Shown in pieces: positions 22,061 through 33,397 of a DNA stretch of 64,000 nucleotides. The notes below the pieces were generated by a model. The model was not told the origin of the DNA, did no database searches, and saw only the letters and a list, made by a program, of their open reading frames with translations. This DNA is from Exophiala sp. HKRS030 (Eukaryota > Ascomycota > Eurotiomycetes > Chaetothyriales > Herpotrichiellaceae). Location of the stretch: positions 1,612,001-1,676,000 of the forward strand of contig JAHWDD010000005.1 in NCBI GenBank assembly GCA_023897205.1, read 5' to 3'. A program made the translations under genes and the position numbers. Within the stretch, counting starts at the first letter, position 1. Each line of letters starts with the position of its first letter.

Positions 22061-22515
22061 CTTGAACTTGTGTTGAAAAGAGAGGGAGTTGAAGGAAGGA
22101 TCGTAAGAATTCTCTACGTCAAACTCTGCCCAACTCTTTGCTTGACACGTATGTTCAAGGCGCTTAGCTTCAATTCCGTATGAGAAGGTACCTGTAGTTG
22201 CGAGGAGAGAGCCCCCAATGCGAGAACAGCAAGCGGTCTTGTCATGATCTCTTGTACTCTCCGTCCGTGGACATCAAAAGCCCATGACACGACGAGGCTG
22301 TCGTCTTGGCGTCTTTTCAGCCTTGGCTTGGCATAAATCTGCGGAGTTCAGGTTTGAAAGTTACAGCTCGTTCGGAGCAGCCTCTACAGCAGAGAAATTT
22401 GTTTACCCTCACATTTCACGACTGCGAGCTCGCGAAGCTGAAATTCAACTCGGATTTCCATTTTACTATTACTCTGATATTCTCCGCCCACACTGTAGTC
22501 GATAAAGCACCAAAG
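22061..22515. other. Bidirectional promoter region of kin28 and the mS41 gene
   Basis: 455 bp. The open frame from 22306 into the mS41 gene starts within this leader, but the mitochondrial presequence begins at 22516. Nothing else was seen. Confidence 0.5.
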
Positions 22516-23286
22516 ATGTTCGCGCGACCACCGCGCCAAACTTCTTCAATTCTCACATCGTTCCTCCGACCATCAGCTCCAGTAACTGCACCACAGTCCT
22601 ACATATGCCAGCCATGCCGCCGCCAACTACATCGCGGCATTCCTGAGGATGGCCGCGTCCCGCCTCCAACGCCCTTTGTTCCCGATGTGTCGACATTCCT
22701 CAAACTCATTGGCCGCGACATGTCGAAGCACGAGACCAAGATCGGATCATGGGATGAACTATTCACGCTGTCGTCGCCCCAATTGAAGGAGAGAGGAATT
22801 GACCCGCCTCGGACGCGAAGATATCTACTGCGGTGGCGAGAGAAATTTCGAAAAGGGGACTACGGCATCGGCGGAGACCTACAACACGTGCAAGACGGCG
22901 TTGCAGAGCTGAGAGTGGTAGAAGTGCCAACACTGAAAAGAGATCCTGTGACGGGCGAGCCATTGGCCGGCCCGGTGTCGACAAGCAGGAGCCCTGGGAT
23001 GCAGAAGCTGATCGTCAATGTCCCGAATGGATCACCAACCTATGCCCTCCTACCCGGCCAGACAACGGCAGACTTGAAGAAGCCTAGGGGCTTCACACTC
23101 AAGAATGGATACATCATCAAGGGCAAGCAAGCCCATCCTCTGAAAGGCACTTATGGCAGTGGCGTTGTCTTGAAGGCAGTCGAAGGTCTCTGGGAACACA
23201 AGAGAGGTCACAAGGTGCATGGTGGTGAGAGACGGAGAGCAGAAACGCTGCATAAGATGAGGGTGGAAGAAAACAAGAAAAGATAG
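22516..23286 (+). CDS. FYV4: Mitochondrial small ribosomal subunit protein mS41 (Fyv4/IGR motif)
   Basis: Intronless, 256 residues from ATG 22516. Residues 1-40 are Arg/Ser/Pro-rich without acidic residues (MFARPPRQTSSIL), a typical matrix-targeting presequence. Then comes FLKLIGRDMSKHETKIGSW, the IGR motif that defines the Fyv4/mS41 family, followed by ELFTLSSPQLKERGIDPPRTRRYLLRWREKFRKGD, a SAM-like helical domain. The C-terminal half is basic with repeated Lys/Arg (GHKVHGGERRRAETLHKMR), as expected for an rRNA-binding mitoribosomal protein. An in-frame ATG at 22306 would place 70 residues before the presequence and is less likely. It is divergent from kin28. Confidence 0.88.
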   Translation: MFARPPRQTSSILTSFLRPSAPVTAPQSYICQPCRRQLHRGIPEDGRVPPPTPFVPDVSTFLKLIGRDMSKHETKIGSWDELFTLSSPQLKERGIDPPRTRRYLLRWREKFRKGDYGIGGDLQHVQDGVAELRVVEVPTLKRDPVTGEPLAGPVSTSRSPGMQKLIVNVPNGSPTYALLPGQTTADLKKPRGFTLKNGYIIKGKQAHPLKGTYGSGVVLKAVEGLWEHKRGHKVHGGERRRAETLHKMRVEENKKR

Positions 23287-26200
23287 TCTTAATAAGATGA
23301 TCAGGACGTTCGAAGAGACTGGGCGTGGTTGCCATAGTCATCTGGACAGTGTACAATGTAACATCACATGCGAAAACCAAAACCCAAGGTCGATTCCCCG
23401 TTGCTTTGCATAGGCTTAGGGCACTTCTTTACAGCAGCGGCTAGCAGGCGGGTGTATAATAAAGGTCTAACATCACAAGGTGAAGCTTGTAGGACAGATA
23501 GTGTTTATGATGTGTAGCTCATTGCAACATGCTCACAAGCAGTCAAAAGTCACTTGCTAGGAAAACCATACTTTAGAACCGAGCCCGGAACGACTTATCC
23601 TTGACTTCCCGAAGGCCACTGGCTAGAAAGGGCGACGACAAAGCATATTGAGGCGAGGAGGGCACTGATGGACAGTAACAAATGTGCGGATTTTCCTATC
23701 AGCAATAGTCTGGAGAGCCATGGCATTATCGATGTCACAGACTCGCTACCTCTACACGCGTTCGTACATTGTACCTTGTACCCTGGACTCGCACCCTGAC
23801 AAGGGTAGCTCGTACCCTGGACCTGGAGTGTGCTGCGTTGGGGGCCGCTAGCTGTGAAGTTTCGGGAGTTTCGGCTCTGTCTCAGTTATGTTCTCGAACA
23901 TTGGAGCAACGGGATGCTCACATCGGGTCTTGAGAAGTATAGATTTATCTGATCAAATTTGCTCCATCGCAAGGCTCGTGAGGTGGGATGGGGAGTATGT
24001 TGATAGATGTGTAGTTGTAGAGTGTCTGGAAGTCTGCACACAATAATTATACCATGGAGACACATTGTGAAAAATGCAGCCACTATCACATTAACAATTT
24101 CGGCAGTTAGGGTACCTCCTCCAAGTTTCATGTTGGGTAGCTCCAAGAACATCATATACCTAGGATCAACGAAGTTCTGATACCGGACTTGAATATCCGT
24201 AGTGCTTGGAATGTTTGAGCAAGGTCATGGACAGGACAATAGTGAAGAAGATTCAGAGCAGAATGGTCAGTGTCTCATTATTCCATACATACAAAGTCAA
24301 GAACGTATCAGGGGTATAGATAGAAGCGAGCAGCTCTTTGAGTGCGGCTTCAAAAGAAGGTTATCAATGCTTTTTCCTCTTGCTCGCTCCGTGTGCGTGG
24401 TACGCTAAGATAGTCAGTACGGATTCTTACCTACTGTACACCGTACTGTACAGCAAGAGCTGTGGTATAGTTACCTCAAGAAACGCTATGAAGCCGGATA
24501 CTCCATACGGTAGGCTGTTTGGTTGCGACTTGTGGAACGTGACGACTCCATAGTCACCTGTAGAAGTGGCATGAAGCATTCGAACTCTGCTTGCTATCAC
24601 GGTCAAACTTTGGTGGCCTCCATTTGGCTTCGAGCCGGATGAGGCGAGAAAATTGGTGGCTACGTACTCCGTTCTGAGTACGTGCTTCCACAATGACTGG
24701 GACGCTGTATGGATACTGGTCTTTCGTCTGTACTCTTAGATCAACAACACAGTCCTACGAAGCAGTGACGAGATGCTGAATGTAGTATAGACCCAACTTG
24801 GACCGAGATGAGGTTGTTTTCGGTTGTGAGCCAACAGTGCTTCCAGTGTGGGTGATGGATAACCAACCGAGCGGATTACCAGGGAAGCGGCCGGGGAAAG
24901 CATTAGGTCGAAGCCACACAAGATTGGCGTCGACAGGGGCTGGGTAAAATTCTCCTTGGAGTTCATGGGCGAAATTCTGCTCTGGCCGGACCAGACTCCA
25001 TCCTGGGACAATCATAGAATTCACCTGCGTTTCGAAGGTCCATATCCATATCTGTGGTCCATGTTCTTGTTACCTCGTGCATTATCTGGATCGACGCGAA
25101 AAGATGGTTGAATTTGTGTCTTTCTTAACCACGCGTAGGTCGTCGCATCTGATCGCTTAGAAAATTTTGCTCTTTTAGAGGGGCGAGGAGGGGAGGCAAC
25201 AACGACGCAAGCCCAAGTCAAGGAGAAGCAGGAATACCGACGCCCCCGACGACAGACTGAACGTAGAATCGCGCCATGCTACTGAACAGGCATGGTGTCA
25301 AGTGGCTTCTCGAGGTTGCACCATGGCAGACTCGCGAGGGCTTACGGCGTAGGTAGCTTAGACTTGGGCATTTCTCACAGTCCGGCCACACGACAAGCTG
25401 TGATGATCACCTGTGTAGACGTGAATTTCGATTGATAAAACAGGGTGCAAGACCAATGAGAGTAGCTGGCGATAGGAATGCCGGCCCTGGGGACACGGCG
25501 TGGAGAGTGGCTACAGAGGTGTTTGGTGAAGGCGAAGACACGAGTGGCTGCTAAAGGAGAACCCCTGCCAGAAAGCAATTTGACACATTCTTGATGGACG
25601 CCATTCCCGACGAGGGGGCACTTGTCCAGGGACCAAGCATGCTGGAGCCCACAAGTCTTAGGTACCTGCGAGTAAAAGAATGCCTGTCCTGCGTGCGAAC
25701 AACCAATCCCCCTGGTACCAATCCCTCGTAGCCCTTTCAATTTGCTTGTCCCGGTGCCTGCAGCTAGCCCGGACGCTTGTGCATTTCTGTCGTTAGCTGC
25801 TGCCACGGGCACTCCGGCGACGAGGATTGCGAGCATCATCAGCAGGGGAGCTAAACCCTAGCAGCAACGCCGGCACGGTCCCTATCAAACTACCTCGATC
25901 CTGGCCATCTGAATGGTGTGAAGTGATCTCCTCCCCGTACCCATGGTCGACAACCTCCTGCGCCCTGTCCCTCCTTGCCTGTATCTCTCTAAAATTTTGG
26001 TCAACATCACCTTCTCCTCGACAACCAGCCCGTATCCAGTTGCACTCCAGAGGGCCTCAAAGAGCAGGCCCGTTCATGCAGTATACACATGGTGAGGGGT
26101 CAACAGTTGGTGGAAATATCAAAGAAGGATCGATCGCTCTGTGTGGCTATGTGACGATCACCAGCGCGACTTCAGCTTCCTTGTCTGCAACACTTGACAG

Positions 26201-26456
26201 GAGTACTCCCCAACCTCGGGGTAATCGCGTTTGGCATTGAGTCAACGTGGAAAGTCCCGACTACGCACATTGGTCTGTGCGTGAGCGACCTCTGGCCGTA
26301 CCCTCAGCGAACATCACTCAAAAAGCAAAGAACCTCCCTATTGCGAGCCTTGTTCTGGCACAGGCTGCACGAAGCCGGTAGCAGTTCGTGCACCCCGCGT
26401 AAGGGCTTCGTCACTATATCAACCAAATCCTCATCCTTACAGACTGTGTAATCAGC
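23287..26456. other. 3.2-kb intergenic region without a supported gene
   Basis: The largest gap in the window. It contains imperfect repeats of GTACCCTGGA near 23775-23825, a partial TACTCCGT copy near 24666, and two overlapping opposite-strand frames (25375-25839 minus and 25827-26240 plus) with no recognisable content. The minus frame starts MMLAILVAGVPVAAA, which could mimic a signal peptide. The last ~50 bp (ending CTTACAG before the kinesin start) could be an intron acceptor in a 5' leader. Confidence 0.45.
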
Positions 26457-29369
26457 ATGTCTCTTCCCGTTCTCTCCTCGCGGCCACTGGCCGACCCGCC
26501 GACGGGTGCTTTACCTCCCCTCCCGACTACCGCAGGCAAGACGCCGCGAAAAAGTCTCGGACCGCCGCCTTCGCGATTGAAAGCACCTTCAAGGCCATCG
26601 CTTCTACCTACCTCGCAGCCTACGGCATCCAGTCCCGATCTTACTTCAATCAAAGAAAACGACAAACCATCGGGCATTCCTTCAGCCAAATCGATCCGCA
26701 AAGTCGTTAGTATTGGCTCATTTCCTCAGCCACCCAATGCGAATTCACGACCGCCCACATCGGCCTCGATGGCCTCCACATCGTCGATTAAAAAACGAGC
26801 CTCTAAGTCCCCGAGAGCGAGTACAGCAGCGAGTTTTCGTTCTTCACAGACACCAAGCCTGCTGAACTCGGCAGGTGATGGAATGACCGTGTCTGCAAGA
26901 GCAGGAAACAGAACATCAGATGCCCAGTCGAGCGTTCATTCTCCCCCACAAAGTAGAAGTTCGTCTGCGAATGGTTCCTACTCAACCAACGCGACCACTA
27001 TCGAAGACTGCGACGAAGATGGTCGAGGCCGCACAAAAGACCTGGACGAGGCAATCGTTGATTCAAAACGTAATTCCAAAGGAAAGGAATCCAAGGGTAA
27101 TGTTATTGTCAGTGTGCGTGTTCGACCAGATTCTGGAAACACAAACAATGGGCAATCTGAGGGAGAATGGATGGTAGACGGGCGAAGAAGTTTGGTTGCC
27201 TATCGTGGCAAAGAAGGCGGTGACTACCACTACGACAACGTTTTCACCACCTATGACGACAACGCTAAAGTCTACGATTCTGCCGCCAAAAGATTGGTAC
27301 GGCGTGTGATGGAAGGCTATCATGGAACAGTTTTTGCCTACGGAATGACGGGCACAGGCAAAACGTTCTCGATGCAGGGCACTATGAGCAGTCCAGGTGT
27401 CATCCCACTGGCAATTACTGATATTTTCTCCTACATCAGGGAGACACCACATCGAGAATTCCTGCTACGAGTCAGCTATCTTGAAATATATAACGAGAAG
27501 ATTCATGACCTTCTCGCTCAACCGATAGGAAGTGGACCTCTTGCCCAACAAGAAGAGATCAAACTTCGAGAGGACAGCAAACGCGGTGTATACGCCACAC
27601 CCTTGAAAGAGGAGATCGTTCAAAGTCCGACCCAGCTGCTTAGGGTTATCCATCGTGGAGATACCGCCCGACGGACTGGGAGTACACAGTACAATTCCCG
27701 CAGCTCGCGAAGTCACGCCGTGGTACAAATTGTTGTTGAAAGTCGTGAACGAGTTCCTGGTACTGGCGCAATGCATGAGAACGGCAAGCGAGTAGCCATG
27801 CTACCAGGTGGTGTTCGAGTCTCGACACTCAGCTTGATCGATCTTGCAGGCTCAGAAAGAGCAGCCGAAGACAAGGAACGCCGTGCTGAAGGAGCGCATA
27901 TCAACAAGTCTCTCCTGACACTGGGCACAGTCATCGCCAAGTTGTCAGGAAACAAGGACAAAAATGGGAATCCAACAGACAAAGACGGAAAACATTTGCC
28001 TTACCGAGACAGCAAATTGACCCGACTTCTCCAGCCAGCACTGTCTGGCAATTCCTTGGTGTCTATTCTCTGCACCATACAAATCGGGGTCGGTCTCACC
28101 GTAGCTGGTAACAACCACACAGGAGAGACCCTCAACACACTCAAATTTGCCGCTCGTGCCAAAAACAACATTGTCAGTAACGCCAAAAAGGCGGCAGAAG
28201 AAATGGGTACCGGTGTCAACGCCGGCCTGCTCGAGCGTTATCGGACTGAGATCCAGAACTTACGAGCCCAATTGGAAGGACAGCAGAAGTCGGCGGCAGA
28301 GAAGGAGGAGCGGGCGTTGGAAAAGGAGGCTGAGCAACGGCATGAAGAACAGATGCTTGAGATGCAGCTTGCTAGAACTGCTTTGAAAGAGCGTATCGAA
28401 CATCTCAACCGTTTGATTCTATGTTCCAAGTCAACGGGTGTCAACAGCGGCACTGTCTCGGCATTGGGGATGCACTCGCGTCTCTCTGGAGGTACAGAAT
28501 TTGCAGGTTCACGATCTGTGCGATCGTCAGCCAGCCAGTCTACCCTGGGGGTGAGCCCTGGCCTGAAACGACATCCCTCTGTTGCATCTATGGGCAACGT
28601 GCCCTCCGCGTCTGCTCATCTCTCATTCTCAGGTGTTCCAGACGAGGATGAAGAGGCGGCAGGAGACTATGGCGACGGCCGGGCAACACTCCAGGCACAA
28701 GTTCGAGCATTGCAGGCGGATCTCCAAGACAAGACGCGATACATTTCGACATTGGAAAGAAGATTGCTGCAAGCTCGACGGTCAAGCCATTCCCGAGTAT
28801 CCATGGCGTTCAACAAGACTCCTGGCGATGAGGGCGATCTGCTCAGACAGCTTGACGAGAAGGATGCCATGATTTCAGATCTGCAGAGGACGGTTTCTGC
28901 CCTGCGGTCGGCAGTGCGTAAGCGTGACATTGCAGAGTTGACACCAGAGATGTCCTCGAGTGAATTCAAGCAGAGTCGAAACACGGAAGGACATCAAAGC
29001 ACCAACAGCAATTCGAGCTCGCAGTTGAGCAGCATCACAGCCCCAAGCCAACAGACGTCTAGCGGACCACGGTCACCGCTGACCACGAGCCCTATAACGA
29101 TTCTCTCACCTCAAAAACCAACCGACAAGAAGAGAAAGACAGTTGATGAAATGTCCAAGATGCTGGACGAAATGATTCGGGACAAGGTGGAAAGCGGCAA
29201 ATTGAGCAAAGGACGATCGTCGTCGGCGACAGTACCGCTGCGATCGTCCTCGCAACGGCACTCGCGGAGGACGTCCAGTGGGGGCCACCATGGAGGTCCA
29301 GCCATGAGCGCTATGGTAGCTTCGTTGAGAGAACGTGACTCCATCATGGAGGACACGAGCTCAAACTGA
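26457..29369 (+). CDS. Kinesin motor protein, Kip2-like
   Basis: Intronless, 970 residues. Residues 1-215 are a Ser/Pro-rich basic extension. The motor domain (about 218-585) begins VIVSVRVRPDSG and has the P-loop GMTGTGKT (296-303), switch I NSRSSRSHA (413-421), switch II DLAGSE (462-467) and HLPYRDSKLTRLL before the neck. LKFAARAKNN closes the motor. Coiled-coil segments follow at about 600-660 (AEKEERALEKEAEQRHEEQ) and 740-830, then a Ser-rich tail. The N-terminal motor with a long disordered basic leader and short coiled coils matches Kip2, a plus-end-directed kinesin that stabilises cytoplasmic microtubules and carries dynein/Bik1-type cargo. Plain kinesin-7 is the alternative family label for the same group. 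Confidence 0.88.
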   Translation: MSLPVLSSRPLADPPTGALPPLPTTAGKTPRKSLGPPPSRLKAPSRPSLLPTSQPTASSPDLTSIKENDKPSGIPSAKSIRKVVSIGSFPQPPNANSRPPTSASMASTSSIKKRASKSPRASTAASFRSSQTPSLLNSAGDGMTVSARAGNRTSDAQSSVHSPPQSRSSSANGSYSTNATTIEDCDEDGRGRTKDLDEAIVDSKRNSKGKESKGNVIVSVRVRPDSGNTNNGQSEGEWMVDGRRSLVAYRGKEGGDYHYDNVFTTYDDNAKVYDSAAKRLVRRVMEGYHGTVFAYGMTGTGKTFSMQGTMSSPGVIPLAITDIFSYIRETPHREFLLRVSYLEIYNEKIHDLLAQPIGSGPLAQQEEIKLREDSKRGVYATPLKEEIVQSPTQLLRVIHRGDTARRTGSTQYNSRSSRSHAVVQIVVESRERVPGTGAMHENGKRVAMLPGGVRVSTLSLIDLAGSERAAEDKERRAEGAHINKSLLTLGTVIAKLSGNKDKNGNPTDKDGKHLPYRDSKLTRLLQPALSGNSLVSILCTIQIGVGLTVAGNNHTGETLNTLKFAARAKNNIVSNAKKAAEEMGTGVNAGLLERYRTEIQNLRAQLEGQQKSAAEKEERALEKEAEQRHEEQMLEMQLARTALKERIEHLNRLILCSKSTGVNSGTVSALGMHSRLSGGTEFAGSRSVRSSASQSTLGVSPGLKRHPSVASMGNVPSASAHLSFSGVPDEDEEAAGDYGDGRATLQAQVRALQADLQDKTRYISTLERRLLQARRSSHSRVSMAFNKTPGDEGDLLRQLDEKDAMISDLQRTVSALRSAVRKRDIAELTPEMSSSEFKQSRNTEGHQSTNSNSSSQLSSITAPSQQTSSGPRSPLTTSPITILSPQKPTDKKRKTVDEMSKMLDEMIRDKVESGKLSKGRSSSATVPLRSSSQRHSRRTSSGGHHGGPAMSAMVASLRERDSIMEDTSSN

Positions 29370-31158
29370 AGCCAAGTTGAACCAATTACGATTGATGACA
29401 TGACAGTTTTGATTTCTTCATTTCAGTCGAAGGCCAGTGAGTGATTTACCACTGGCAGGGTTGACAGGACGACATTAATGGGCGTAATGATGATTTTTTG
29501 GCTTCTTTGCTGGTGGATTTTCCCCTTGGCGGACATTGACTGGAGTTTTTATTATAACAGCCTCGACAGCATTTCCTTTTGTTTTTGTGCAGGGCACTCG
29601 AGAAGAAGTGGAGGATGATGGGCGACATCAGATCATATACCCCGATAGAGAGTTGTGTTAGTAGTTGCTGTATATGTACATTCTTTTCTCTTCTCTGGAA
29701 ATCGAGACTGGCGACGGTCCTCGTCCAGAGCACTTTGATTCTGAATACTCTTGAATTTTCCTGTCTATGTTCCCCTGAATACTCTGTATATACCCTGCAG
29801 ATCGGTCGTTCATACATCATCCGGACGATGACTACGGAGTACACTACAATCATCTCCGAAGGGATCGCTATGACCATGGACTGACCTCATCGTACTGCGT
29901 GGCGCCTTGACATATCGTCGGGACGGCCAGGGGGTTGAACCGGGTTTGATCTACCAAGCTCTGACAAGCTGTCGGTGTTTCAGATTCGAGGCTCCTTGGC
30001 TGGGCCAGCGTTGTATGACCTGTAACGAGTACATGATCATCTTGCTTTTTCCCGCCGCTTCTTCCCAGATTCATGACCCCCAGGGATCTACGAGTAACGG
30101 GCCAACAGATCTTTTGCCCGTTTTTCTAGACGCCCTCGCTTAAGAACCTGCTACTCGTAGCAAGACAGCCCGCCAACATTCTTTTCTACAAATAACGTAC
30201 GGGTTCACGAATTAGTTTCGAGGGCTTACGAGTAGTTTGTTTTCTGACAGCTTTCCCATTTGCCTTGTCCGACTTATGTACGAGTAAAATATCTCACAGT
30301 GTTCATCATTGTACTCCCGTATCCTTTGGAGATAGGATCTGCCGACTTCTAAATCCATCTAACCCCATAAGAGCTGGGGGCTAGTTGTTGACCTTGACGT
30401 CGTCGGGATCCCGCCCAGTTTAGTACTCGTATCTGAGCATCGTCGGATCCCTTTTCAATTCGTAGACGGCGTATCCGTAACTATACATCTGGACCGACGT
30501 CCGGATGTCCATTTTTTTCTCTCTTCCCGCCAACTTTTTTTTTCCGGTCCTTCTTTCTTCCCATTGTGTGTCTCTACTGTAAAGATCTCAAAGATCTCAG
30601 CCTCGACGGTCTTTTTGTTGTATGACCTTGTGACAAGTAACACATACTTGGACAACCGTGACACAAATCTAGACTCGTCTTTTTCTTTTTGTTTTACCTT
30701 TTTCTGTTCTCTTACGGAGTACGAGTACTCAATTCTCGATAATCGACTCGACCTTTGGGTTCTCTTGCTGGCATCTTGGAGAATTTGTTTCATTGCAAAC
30801 TGCATCAACTCCACCAACTCCATCTTCCACTTCAGCCTACGATCAGAAATTTTCCATATTCTACAAAACTCCATACTACCTAGTCCACCACACACGACGA
30901 CCCTAAGCCTAGATCTTGCTATGATTTAGCTGAGACGATACCCGTACCCCAGCATTGCATAACCCCGGAGTTTCCTTTACGCCTTCTTTTCTTGTTGCAT
31001 TGGCAATACTGTGCGGGCCACAAATATTGCCATATTCAACGATTGCCGACCAGATCCTTTCTTCCATACAACAAGTCTCATATCAACCACACAACACAAC
31101 GTTGCATTGTTTTTTTTGGTTTCCAAAACAAGAAATGCAGCTCTTGCATGACTACTGA
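29370..31158. other. Intergenic region, pyrimidine-rich leader before the glycosyltransferase gene
   Basis: 1.8 kb. TACGGAGTA copies at 29833-29841 and 30713-30721. From about 30520 to 31150 the plus strand is C/T-rich, typical of a long fungal 5' leader or promoter. No gene or tRNA recognised. Confidence 0.45.
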
Positions 31159-32910
31159 ATGACTCTTTCACGCCCACAACAAAACCATGACGACCGTCCA
31201 CGCAGCAAGATGCTTTTGTCCAGCCGAGCGAATCCTCCCAAACCATTAAAGGTCGAAGGGGCCAGTCGTTACCTGTCCATCAAGTCTTTTCTACCCGAAA
31301 CACCTATCCCATCACCGTCACTGCCGTCTATACTTCCCCGCCACGGCAAGAAGCCGCCCAAACTCAACTCTCGCAAAATCGTGCGTTTATTAATCTACCT
31401 ATCCATCCTCATTGGTATCTACTGTCTGTTTGCACCTAGCAAACAAAAGATCCGAGACCTCGCGGATCTCACCTTCCTCACGTCCCTGGGAAAGACGTAC
31501 GAGATCATCGAAGCTGCCGAACTCCCTGAGCATCCTACTCCGCTCGCTCTGACCGACCACGATGGCAAACATCACTGGACGATATGGATCCCACAGAGGC
31601 TGACGTTCCCTCTCCCTGCCACAGACTATGCAGACATCTGCTCGCAGGTTGAGGATGTTGCTCGACACGTTGCCGGTCTGCCACAATCCGAAGATGACAT
31701 CGGCAGCTACTACGACGCCGATCCACATTACATTGATGTGGTCGAGGCCCAGGCCCGACATTTCCTGCCCGAACAGATTGTCTCGAGCCCGTTGCCCGGC
31801 GAACATCGAATGCCGGTCTGCGAAAAGACGCTGACATATGTCCTCGATGCGACAGACGCAGGGCTCGGATCGGCACTCTTGGGGATGTGGGTATCGTACA
31901 GTCTGGCTGGGCGAGAAGGACGGGAATTTTTCATAGACGACACGCACTTTCCTTACGGCAGGTACAGCACCTTCTTCGCCGAGAAGCCGACGCCAAAATG
32001 TCGCCCTCCGCCGACCAACCAACGAGTACCGTGTCCTCATCAGGCGAAGCACCTGGTGATATCCGCCGCGACGACGGCGTGGACGTTTGGCGATGCTTTC
32101 CACAACCATTACTCGGACAGAGAGATCTACGAGATGGCGAGGGAAGGGTACGATGCGCTGTTCAAGCTCAACGCGGACGACGAGGAGTACGTGTCCAGTC
32201 GTGCACGGCAGCTCCGACGGGGCGAAAAGGGGGACGAAGAGAACGGCTTGGTCGGGCTCCAGATACGCCGGGGGGATTGTCACCCGTTCGAGTTTGCCTA
32301 CCAGCAAGGCTATCTGCCTCCCGAACGGTACATGGCCAGCGCGAGGAAGCTGGTCGGCCAGGCCCTGGACCGATGGAAGCTCATCCTGGCGAGTGACGAC
32401 GCCGACATGTTTGACCACGTCGAATTGACGGGCGCCATCAGGGCGCAGACTCGCATCTCCTTGGCGAGCAAGCGACAACTCGGGAGTGGGGGACTGGGTT
32501 GGGAGGGGGGTTTCTTCAAGGACGTCTTTTGGGGACTCGGTCTCCCCGAGCACGTCAAGGAACAGAAACGAGTCGGCAGCCCGAGACCCACCAAGGCGCG
32601 GCCGGGAGATGACAAGTCGGTCAGTGCAGGTGACAACAAGAAGATCACAAAACACCACGCGACAGGTGGTGACGACCGGAGAGATTACAAGACGAACCCG
32701 ACACAGGAGGCCCTGCAACTGAGGGAGTTGTTGGGCCGGGCGTACCTGCTCGACCTGGCCGTGCTGGCGAGGAGTGACAAGGTGATTTGTGGGGTGTCGA
32801 GCAACGCGTGCCGCGTCCTCGCCGTCATGATGGGGTGGGGGAGGGCTTTTGACGAGCAAGATTGGAACAATGTCGACGGGAATCATGGATGGAGATTCCT
32901 TGACTACTAG
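31159..32910 (+). CDS. Type II membrane protein, fucosyltransferase-like
   Basis: Intronless, 583 residues. A basic cytosolic N-terminus (about 1-72) precedes one membrane span (IVRLLIYLSILIGIYCLFA, about 74-92), giving type II topology as in Golgi glycosyltransferases. The large luminal part includes YVLDATDAGLGSALLGMWVSY (donor-domain-like turn) and VGLQIRRGDCHPFEF at about 365-379. An H/Q-x-R-R-G/T-D stretch followed by HP-E occurs in GDP-fucose-dependent transferases of the FUT8/nodZ/POFUT superfamily, where the Arg binds the GDP-sugar. Near the end VLARSDKVICGVSSNACRVLAVMMG fits the acceptor of the nucleotide in the same fold. A Gly/Lys-rich insertion (about 470-515) looks disordered. 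Whether it transfers fucose is not known. A second in-frame ATG is at 31213. Confidence 0.65.
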   Translation: MTLSRPQQNHDDRPRSKMLLSSRANPPKPLKVEGASRYLSIKSFLPETPIPSPSLPSILPRHGKKPPKLNSRKIVRLLIYLSILIGIYCLFAPSKQKIRDLADLTFLTSLGKTYEIIEAAELPEHPTPLALTDHDGKHHWTIWIPQRLTFPLPATDYADICSQVEDVARHVAGLPQSEDDIGSYYDADPHYIDVVEAQARHFLPEQIVSSPLPGEHRMPVCEKTLTYVLDATDAGLGSALLGMWVSYSLAGREGREFFIDDTHFPYGRYSTFFAEKPTPKCRPPPTNQRVPCPHQAKHLVISAATTAWTFGDAFHNHYSDREIYEMAREGYDALFKLNADDEEYVSSRARQLRRGEKGDEENGLVGLQIRRGDCHPFEFAYQQGYLPPERYMASARKLVGQALDRWKLILASDDADMFDHVELTGAIRAQTRISLASKRQLGSGGLGWEGGFFKDVFWGLGLPEHVKEQKRVGSPRPTKARPGDDKSVSAGDNKKITKHHATGGDDRRDYKTNPTQEALQLRELLGRAYLLDLAVLARSDKVICGVSSNACRVLAVMMGWGRAFDEQDWNNVDGNHGWRFLDY

Positions 32911-33397
32911 AAATTGAAATTGAAAGTTCACATGGAACGAAAGAAAATGGAATGCGAAACCGAAAGAAAAAAAAACCAACAATATGAATATCATTTATTA
33001 CCATCATTATCCTCTTCATCAGCGTCATAATTTCATCTCCCTCATAGTCTCATGTGTGTCCTTGCTCAAATCTGGACCACCCAGGTCATGCAAAGGTTAT
33101 TTCCTGGGATGGTCTCTTGCTTTTTTGTTTGTTTTTATTGATTATCCGCAACGAATCGGAGTTCCAACGCTTTGTTTATCATCGTTCTGAATTGGATTGC
33201 TTTTTTCGAGTTGTGTGTGATCAGAAGTCGACAGATTAGTTCGTTATGCGTTCGGTGAATCTGCATATCCCTCGCAAAACCGAACAGGTGTTTGTTGGTC
33301 ATTGTTGTTGTTGTTGCCGTCGCTGTTGTTGCTGTTGATCATCTGATGAGGGTAGTTGATTCTTCTACTCTGTTGCTTGATGCCCAAATCATAATGT
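32911..33397. other. Convergent 3' region with trinucleotide runs
   Basis: About 490 bp. A GTT/GCT-rich stretch at about 33298-33340 adjoins the triplet run at the end of the next gene. No gene seen. Confidence 0.45.

Noticed and set aside
25375..25839. Minus-strand frame of 154 codons with a hydrophobic N-terminus and seven Cys (small secreted protein candidate)
   Set aside because: The leader lacks a basic start, an opposite-strand frame overlaps its 5' end, and no promoter or family signal supports it.
31399..32994. Minus-strand frame of 531 codons opposite the glycosyltransferase-like gene
   Set aside because: Antisense shadow with low-quality composition; the plus strand has a membrane anchor and motif.
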